NCBI GenBank assembly: GCA_947367725.1
Contig: CANBFZ010000024.1
Location: 1-11,538 of the forward strand
DNA length: 11,538 nucleotides
Origin: an uncultured Eubacterium sp.
GTDB taxonomy: Bacteria > Bacillota > Clostridia > Peptostreptococcales > Anaerovoracaceae
Reading direction: 5' to 3'
The translations under genes and the position numbers were made by a program. This document shows positions 7,159 through 11,538 of this stretch, piece by piece. Within the stretch, counting starts at the first letter, position 1, and each line of letters begins with the position of its first letter. The notes beneath the pieces were generated by a model, which saw nothing but the letters and a program-made list of their open reading frames with translations, did not search any database and was not told the DNA's origin.

Positions 7159-7187
7159 ATGATAACATGAAATCGCTTTTCTGCCTA
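7159..7187 (-). promoter_or_regulatory. Probable sigma-A promoter of nhaC
   Basis: On the minus strand TAGGCA (7187-7182) is followed after 17 bases by TATCAT (7164-7159), with an extended -10 TG (TGTTATCAT). It would give a leader of about 110 bases before the nhaC start. I saw no recognisable riboswitch or terminator in that leader. Confidence 0.45.
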
Positions 7188-7244
7188 TCATCCATATGGC
7201 AACGCTGCCTTGACAAAAAGATAATAAATCTAATCTGCATCTTG

Positions 7245-7261
7245 TTTGACATCTGGTCAAA
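7245..7261. promoter_or_regulatory. Inverted repeat just upstream of the gntR -35 box
   Basis: TTTGACATCTGGTCAAA has perfect 6-bp arms around a 5-base centre and ends 5 bases before the gntR -35 box. Its position suits an activator or autoregulatory site, possibly for the adjacent GntR protein, but it does not match the TNGTNNNACNA pattern. Confidence 0.35.
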
Positions 7262-7266
7262 TCCTC

Positions 7267-7295
7267 TTGACTGCCAGCAGGGAAAACGCTATAAT
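7267..7295 (+). promoter_or_regulatory. Consensus sigma-A promoter of the gntR-proC operon
   Basis: TTGACT (7267-7272), a 17-base spacer and a perfect TATAAT (7290-7295) precede the regulator ATG by about 50 bases. This is one of the two best promoters in the window. Confidence 0.8.
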
Positions 7296-7346
7296 ACCTC
7301 TGGATTACAATGATACCTATTATAATACATACAGATGGAGGTGTAC

Positions 7347-8078
7347 ATGGATAAAACTGAACTACTGGGAAAGCTATCCATGGAGCAGTTTAAAACCCAA
7401 TCCGACTATCTGGCAGATCAGATCAAGCTGATGATTACCAGCGAGGAGTTTGAGGACGGCTTTGTTTTTCCCAACGAAAATGAATTCTGTAAAATGCTCA
7501 ATGTCAGCCGCGGTACCCTCAGAGACGCCTACAAAAAATTGGCAACCCAGGGTTTCATTGAACGTACAAAAGTCGGTACCTATGTCAAGTGCCGAGATAC
7601 CATCGCCATGCAGGGGAATTACTCTGCCAGTTTGGAACTTGCTACAACGGATGAGATGGTAGAATTCATCTGTTCTTTCGAGCCGGAAGCCGCCAGCCTA
7701 GCTGCGAAAAAAATTGACGACGTCGGCATTGCAAAATTAGAAAACCTGATGCAGCTTTGTGAAAACGCCGCTGGTGATTATGATGCCCTCAATGCTGCAA
7801 ACTATGAGTTTCACAAATTTATCAGAATACAGTCGAAGAACAATCTGATCATCAGCGTTTTAAACGCATATTATGATGTATTCGACAAGCAGATTATCAA
7901 TACAATCTATCTGCTGCTGAAGGAAAACGCGAATAATTTTAAAGAGCAGGCGCTCATACAGCATCGCCAGCTGGTCGAAGCCTTTCGCAAAAGAGACGGT
8001 GAAAAAGCAAAACACATCGTCTATGATCACCTGCAGCAAGATTTAAAAACCTATACCGCTTTAAAACACCATCGTTAG
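7347..8078 (+). CDS. GntR-family transcriptional regulator, FadR/FCD subfamily (243 aa)
   Basis: Residues about 15-85 form a winged helix-turn-helix (SDYLADQIKLMI, FPNENEFCKMLNVSRGTLRD, AYKKLATQGFIERTKVGTYV). The C-terminal all-helical FCD effector domain carries the usual histidines in NYEFHKFI, in the QALIQHRQLVEAF helix and in AKHIVYDHL near the end. Where many FCD proteins have Asp before FH, this one has Asn (NYEFH), which could alter metal or ligand binding. FadR-subfamily members sense organic or amino acids. The ATG at 7347 was chosen because GGAGGT ends 4 bases before it; the in-frame ATG at 7335 overlaps that site. The proC Shine-Dalgarno overlaps the gntR stop, so the two are cotranscribed. 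Likely targets are its own operon and divergent nhaC, which is inferred. Confidence 0.88.
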   Translation: MDKTELLGKLSMEQFKTQSDYLADQIKLMITSEEFEDGFVFPNENEFCKMLNVSRGTLRDAYKKLATQGFIERTKVGTYVKCRDTIAMQGNYSASLELATTDEMVEFICSFEPEAASLAAKKIDDVGIAKLENLMQLCENAAGDYDALNAANYEFHKFIRIQSKNNLIISVLNAYYDVFDKQIINTIYLLLKENANNFKEQALIQHRQLVEAFRKRDGEKAKHIVYDHLQQDLKTYTALKHHR

Positions 8079-8089
8079 GAGGAAAAAAC

Positions 8090-8896
8090 ATGTCTCAAAT
8101 GGAACACGTAAAACTAGGATTTATTGGTTACGGAAATATGGCAGGCGCTACTGCCGCTGGGCTGATGCTTTCAGGCGCTGTACAGCCTGCGCAGATTTTT
8201 GCTTGTGCAAAAGATTATGATAAACTGTGCAAAAAAGCTGCTAGCCAAGGCATTCACCTCTGCCAAACTGCGGAGGAAGTCGCTGCAGCCTGCGACATCG
8301 TTTTCATCGGGGTCAAGCCTTATATGGTCAAAGAGGTTATGGAACCTCTTGCAGATGCGCTACGTGGAAAAGTGGTCGTCTCTCTGGCTGCAAACACCTA
8401 TCACGATGTATTAAGCGCCATTCTGCCTGACGCCCACTGTGTTGCCACCGCACCAAATACACCAGTTTCTGCCTGTGAGGGAATCTTTATCTGTGAGGAA
8501 GATAATTCTCTAACAGAGGACGAAAAAGTATTGATCAGCGAACTGCTCGGTCATCTGGGACTATTCCTTTGGATGGATCAGGCGCATATGGGTATCGCCG
8601 GCGCCATCGCTGGCTGCTCTCCTGCTTTCGTCTCTATGTTCATGGAAGCGCTGGGAGATGCCGGCTGTAAACACGGGCTGACGCGTCCTGTGGTCTACAA
8701 GCTGATTGCGCAGATGCTGGTCGGCACAGGAAAAATGGCACTGAAATCCGGTGATCATCCGGGACAAATGAAAGACGCCGTCTGCTCGCCTTCTGGCACT
8801 ACAATTTGTGGCGTAGAAGCCTTGGAAAAGAACGGGTTCCGCTTTGCAATTATGGACGCCATCGACCAGGTGCAGAAGAAAGCCAGTGGAAAATAA
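8090..8896 (+). CDS. proC: Pyrroline-5-carboxylate reductase (first copy, 268 aa)
   Basis: Reduces 1-pyrroline-5-carboxylate to L-proline with NAD(P)H in the cytoplasm. The N-terminal Rossmann domain carries the dinucleotide loop GFIGYGNMAGATAAG (about residues 10-24). FIGVKPYMVKEV is the conserved VKP segment, and ATAPNTPVS corresponds to the MPNTP motif with Ala-Thr-Ala before it instead of the usual Arg-x-Met. The C-terminal dimerisation and active-site signature is SPSGTTICGVEALEKNGFR. Length is normal. AGGAGG overlaps the gntR stop, 11 bases between genes, so it is the second gene of a regulator-led operon. It differs widely from the second proC at 9219-10022, so the pair is not a recent duplication. 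Pairing with a regulator rather than biosynthesis genes suggests a catabolic or redox role, by inference. Confidence 0.88.
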   Translation: MSQMEHVKLGFIGYGNMAGATAAGLMLSGAVQPAQIFACAKDYDKLCKKAASQGIHLCQTAEEVAAACDIVFIGVKPYMVKEVMEPLADALRGKVVVSLAANTYHDVLSAILPDAHCVATAPNTPVSACEGIFICEEDNSLTEDEKVLISELLGHLGLFLWMDQAHMGIAGAIAGCSPAFVSMFMEALGDAGCKHGLTRPVVYKLIAQMLVGTGKMALKSGDHPGQMKDAVCSPSGTTICGVEALEKNGFRFAIMDAIDQVQKKASGK

Positions 8897-8928
8897 GAAA
8901 ATCGGCTGCGCTAATTCTTTTCAAGTGA

Positions 8929-9130
8929 AAAGTTCTGCATTTTAAAGTTAAAATGGCAAAAATGCAGAACCCAGTTCTGCAAATCCATAAAAAAACACAT
9001 GAATTGCAGAACTTTCCAAATCAAATCATGATTATAGAAGCAAAAAGTTCTGCAAATCAAGTTCTAAAGTACCAAAATGCAGAACCCAGTTCTGCAAATC
9101 AGTAAAAAGCACCATGAAATGCAGAACTTT
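8929..9130. repeat. Two tandem 87-bp elements made of four 41-bp inverted-repeat units
   Basis: Copies at 8929-9015 and 9044-9130 begin AAAGTTCTGCA and end TGCAGAACTTT (perfect 11-bp terminal inverted repeats). Each has the inner palindrome TGCAGAACCCAGTTCTGCA (8963-8981; 9078-9096). All corresponding arms are offset by exactly 115 bp. The element can also be read as four units of AGTTCTGCA, 23 bases, TGCAGAAC(C/T), starting at 8931, 8973, 9046 and 9088. Unit 1 can extend to a 12-bp stem (8932-8943 with 8959-8970). Loops are A-rich and poorly conserved; arms are fixed. The array sits between convergent proC genes, inside the probable 3' untranslated region of the plus-strand operon. No clear target-site duplication was found. 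Confidence 0.92.
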
Positions 9131-9167
9131 GCGCTTTCTATCCGTTTTCAGCGGCAGTACCCCGCAT

Positions 9168-9212
9168 AAAAAAATAGAGGATCAGTTCCAACAGAACAGT
9201 CCTCTATTTTTT
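9168..9212. terminator. Bidirectional intrinsic terminator between the two proC operons
   Basis: AAAAAATAGAGGA (9169-9181) pairs with TCCTCTATTTTTT (9200-9212), with an inner GTTC/GAAC pairing in the loop. A-runs on one side and T-runs on the other give U-tracts on both strands, serving the gntR-proC operon (plus) and the ortAB-proC operon (minus). Confidence 0.85.
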
Positions 9213-9218
9213 ATTTCC

Positions 9219-10022
9219 TTATTTAATCGCGTTTGCCTTCTTCACGGCTTTATCCACAGACGTCATCACGGCAGAAGCAAATCCTTCGTCCACCAGTGAT
9301 TTATAACCTTCGATGGTTACGCCGCCTGGAGAGCACATTTCGCTGACTCTAGCTTTTGGCTCATCGCCTGTTTCGTCCAGAATCATAGCGACACCCAACA
9401 TATTTTTAATGACCATAGCACGAGCGTCACTGCGGCTAAATCCGGCATAAACGCCTGCATCAATCAGGGTATCTGCCATCTGATACAGCCACATCGGTCC
9501 GGAACAGCTGTACGCAGTAAATTCACCAAACTTATTTTCCGGTAATGTAATGGTCTGTCCCAAAGATTCCAGCACCTGCAGCGCAAAAGCTTTATCTTCG
9601 TCATTCATGTTTGCGTTAAAGCAGACTGCACTGTGTCCGTTGCCGGACTGCCCCAGCGTATTTGGCATAATACGAACAATTTTCTTACCGGCGCCAACCT
9701 GCTCCTCTAAGGTCTCCAATTTAACCCCTGCAGCAATAGACATCAGAACGGTATCTTCTTTCATCAGCTTCTTCAGTACGCCAGTGACACTTGGCACATG
9801 CTGCGGAAGCACTGCAATGATCACCATAGCTGCTTCTTCAATGGCACTGGACGCATCGGTCACAGCAGTCACGCCGTAAGTTTCCTTCAAATATTCACAA
9901 CGTGCCGGCAGCATTTCGCTGACCGTAATATCCTCCGCTGCGGCAGTCTTTTTCCCGATGATGCACCGGATGATGCCCTCTGCCATATTGCCGCCGCCGC
10001 AAAATACAATTTTCTTGCTCAT
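9219..10022 (-). CDS. proC: Pyrroline-5-carboxylate reductase (second copy, 267 aa)
   Basis: Same reaction class as the plus-strand copy: reduction of pyrroline-5-carboxylate to proline. The dinucleotide loop is CGGGNMAEGI (residues 8-17). IRIMPNTLGQ holds the conserved Arg-x-Met-Pro-Asn-Thr block. The C-terminal signature is CSPGGVTIEGYKSLVDEGF, with Val in place of the first Thr of the usual PGGTT. AYSCSGPMWLYQMADTL corresponds to the conserved SGP helix start. CGGAGG precedes the ATG, and the gap to ortB is only 18 bases, so it is the third gene of an ortA-ortB-proC operon. That links proline formation directly to ornithine cleavage. Activity on a related imine cannot be excluded, but the motifs fit P5C reductase well. 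Confidence 0.88.
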   Translation of the reverse strand: MSKKIVFCGGGNMAEGIIRCIIGKKTAAAEDITVSEMLPARCEYLKETYGVTAVTDASSAIEEAAMVIIAVLPQHVPSVTGVLKKLMKEDTVLMSIAAGVKLETLEEQVGAGKKIVRIMPNTLGQSGNGHSAVCFNANMNDEDKAFALQVLESLGQTITLPENKFGEFTAYSCSGPMWLYQMADTLIDAGVYAGFSRSDARAMVIKNMLGVAMILDETGDEPKARVSEMCSPGGVTIEGYKSLVDEGFASAVMTSVDKAVKKANAIK

Positions 10023-10040
10023 TCTTTTTTCCTCCGATTG

Positions 10041-11453
10041 TTAAAGCCCTAAAGTCTCCTTGACAAAAGCCGCATCGGTCTTTGTCTCTTCTGCCAGATA
10101 TGCGATGTCCTCTGCCGTCAGATCACAAGGTTCTACACCAGCTTCTCTGCAAGCTCTCTTGATCATGGACTGTCTAAAGTGGTGAATATCTGCGACCTGA
10201 TGTTTGATCAGACCAGGGTTTGCCGGCAGGATGATATTTTCACCTGGCTTATCTTCTTCGGCAGGATTTCCAAATCTGATTTCAATGCCGTTGTCTCTTG
10301 CAAAATCAAGCTGCGGCTGGATGTGTTTCCCCGCACCGGTATATTCCGTTTCGCTGATGACGATAATCGCATCCTCTGGCATTTCCTGTGCCAGTGAAAA
10401 GGCTGCTGCCAGCGCTGTATTGCCTGCAGGCCCTCTTTCGATTCCCTCAAGATTTGCAAGGGCTTCTGTCATATACATCACTTCACCCTGCTTAACCGTT
10501 ACGTATTTATCTGCATATCTTAAAATTCTTGCTGCACTGCGCGGGGTATCGGAATGATCCGGTCCTGTTGCATGCGGCACGCCAAATCCGGTGTGCCCTG
10601 TGGTGCAGGATTTTTTATTAAACTGGGTATCTGACGCCATGTGCAGACCGGTCAGATCGATAGACGCTGCAATAATTTCTGTATCTGTCGCGCCTGCTTT
10701 TATCAGCCCTCTTGCAGTGCCTGTAATCATACCGCCACCTGCGGTAGTGCAAACCACTGCATCTGGATTCTTTCCGGTCATTTCTCTACACTGCTGTGCA
10801 ATTTCATAGCCCAGGGTTTCTACCCCTGCAATTCCAAAAGGCGAGTAGAGTGAGGCATTGAAATAACCAGTATCTTCTAAGATAGAAAGGAATGAATAAA
10901 AGAGTTCCGGTCCTACAGTAAGCTGTACTACTTCTGCTCCATATGCCTCACACTTTCTTGCCTTTTCCACAATTTCAGGTTGGCCCACGCCCTTGGAATC
11001 ATAACATTCCTGCACAACGATACACTGCAATCCCTGCATCGCTGCCTGGGATGCAACTGCTGCACCGTAATTGCCGGAAGTTGCCGCCATAACGCCTTTG
11101 TAGCCCAGCTTCTTTGCATGTGCTACTGCGCAGGCTGCTCTTCTGGCTTTAAAGGAGCCAGAAGCATTGGCTGCTTCATCCTTTGCAAAGATTCTTGCCC
11201 CTTTGCCTGGCGCTGCATATTTTCTTGCCAGTTCAGTCAAGTTACGCAGCTCAATCAGCGGTGTATTTCCAACCGCAGTTTTTGCCTGAATCTTTGCCAC
11301 TTCTTCTACTGTATATCCTGTCTTCGCCATGAGACCTTCAAAATCAAAGGCAACCGAGCCGGATTCAAACTCGTTATAGTCGATGCCCAGTGCTTTCAGG
11401 TTAATATCATTGGACCGTTTCATGACGGAATCGTAATCTTTTGGTAAAGCCAT
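10041..11453 (-). CDS. ortB: 2-amino-4-oxopentanoate thiolase, PLP-binding beta subunit
   Basis: With OrtA it cleaves 2-amino-4-oxopentanoate and CoA into alanine and acetyl-CoA, the last step of oxidative ornithine fermentation in clostridia. The 470-residue protein is a fold-type II PLP enzyme resembling threonine synthase, as known for OrtB. K102 in ASGSFKARRA is the expected Schiff-base lysine, TSGNYGAAVAS (125-135) the substrate/cofactor loop, and TTAGGGMITG (236-245) the phosphate-binding glycine loop. An N-terminal stretch of about 60 residues before VGNTPLIEL is characteristic of OrtB. The start codon overlaps the ortA stop by one base (TAATG), with GGAGGTGAC inside the end of ortA, so the two are translationally coupled. 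The OrtA C-terminus immediately upstream supports OrtB rather than a threonine synthase. Confidence 0.92.
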   Translation of the reverse strand: MALPKDYDSVMKRSNDINLKALGIDYNEFESGSVAFDFEGLMAKTGYTVEEVAKIQAKTAVGNTPLIELRNLTELARKYAAPGKGARIFAKDEAANASGSFKARRAACAVAHAKKLGYKGVMAATSGNYGAAVASQAAMQGLQCIVVQECYDSKGVGQPEIVEKARKCEAYGAEVVQLTVGPELFYSFLSILEDTGYFNASLYSPFGIAGVETLGYEIAQQCREMTGKNPDAVVCTTAGGGMITGTARGLIKAGATDTEIIAASIDLTGLHMASDTQFNKKSCTTGHTGFGVPHATGPDHSDTPRSAARILRYADKYVTVKQGEVMYMTEALANLEGIERGPAGNTALAAAFSLAQEMPEDAIIVISETEYTGAGKHIQPQLDFARDNGIEIRFGNPAEEDKPGENIILPANPGLIKHQVADIHHFRQSMIKRACREAGVEPCDLTAEDIAYLAEETKTDAAFVKETLGL

Positions 11454-11538
11454 TATCTGTCACCTCCAAACATGATGTCTCTCAGCTGTTTATCAATTTC
11501 AATGATTTCCGGTACAAATTTTCCGTAGCTGTGGGTAT
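11453..11538 (-). CDS. ortA: 2-amino-4-oxopentanoate thiolase alpha subunit, last 27 codons
   Basis: Only the C-terminus is in the window: THSYGKFVPEIIEIDK then QLRDIMFGGDR and a stop. The pattern HSYGKFVPE...I..QLRDI.FGG agrees with my recollection of the end of OrtA, a subunit of about 100 residues, and its place directly before ortB is the standard order. The stop codon shares one base with the ortB start. The rest of the gene and the operon promoter lie beyond the right edge. Confidence 0.82.
   Translation of the reverse strand, partial: THSYGKFVPEIIEIDKQLRDIMFGGDR

Overview
The window looks like chromosomal DNA from an anaerobic, endospore-forming, amino-acid-fermenting member of the Clostridia. 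The evidence is two sporulation genes of clostridial type (sipL, spoIIR), genes for the oxidative branch of ornithine fermentation (ortA, ortB), A+T-leaning intergenic DNA, strong AGGAGG-type ribosome binding sites and consensus sigma-A promoters. Species cannot be named from the sequence alone.

Layout. Bases 1-678 (minus) hold the N-terminal part of a metal-dependent amidohydrolase that runs off the left edge. Bases 679-1300 contain no gene: a minus-strand promoter for the amidohydrolase, a tandem array of five 63-bp repeats with long inverted arms (844-1136), and a consensus plus-strand promoter. That promoter drives a 136-residue secreted protein (1301-1711). Convergent to it is an ECF sigma factor / membrane anti-sigma pair (3108 to 1728, minus). 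Next come spoIIR and sipL (minus), which act in forespore-to-mother-cell signalling and coat assembly. A strong terminator (5579-5626) separates them from an NhaC-family membrane transporter (5637-7043, minus).

A 303-bp divergent intergenic region (7044-7346) lies between nhaC and a plus-strand operon of a GntR/FadR-type regulator and a pyrroline-5-carboxylate reductase (proC, 7347-8896). It carries a promoter for each direction, a FadR-type operator match just downstream of the nhaC -10 box, and a second inverted repeat upstream of the gntR -35 box. After proC, bases 8897-9218 hold a second inverted-repeat array (8929-9130) and a bidirectional terminator. A convergent operon then runs from the right edge: ortA (only its last 27 codons), ortB, and a second, divergent proC.

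How it fits together. OrtA/OrtB cleave 2-amino-4-oxopentanoate with CoA to alanine and acetyl-CoA, the last step of oxidative ornithine breakdown. Pyrroline-5-carboxylate reductase makes proline, which amino-acid fermenters reduce as an electron sink. The right half therefore reads as an ornithine/proline (Stickland-type) locus with its own regulator and probable transporter. That functional link is inferred from gene content.

The most unusual signal is that the two repeat arrays, about 8 kb apart and different in sequence, share one architecture: AGTT(G/C)TGCA, 23 bases, then the exact reverse complement. The central G/C changes together on both arms. Spacings between half-sites fall close to whole turns of the DNA helix.
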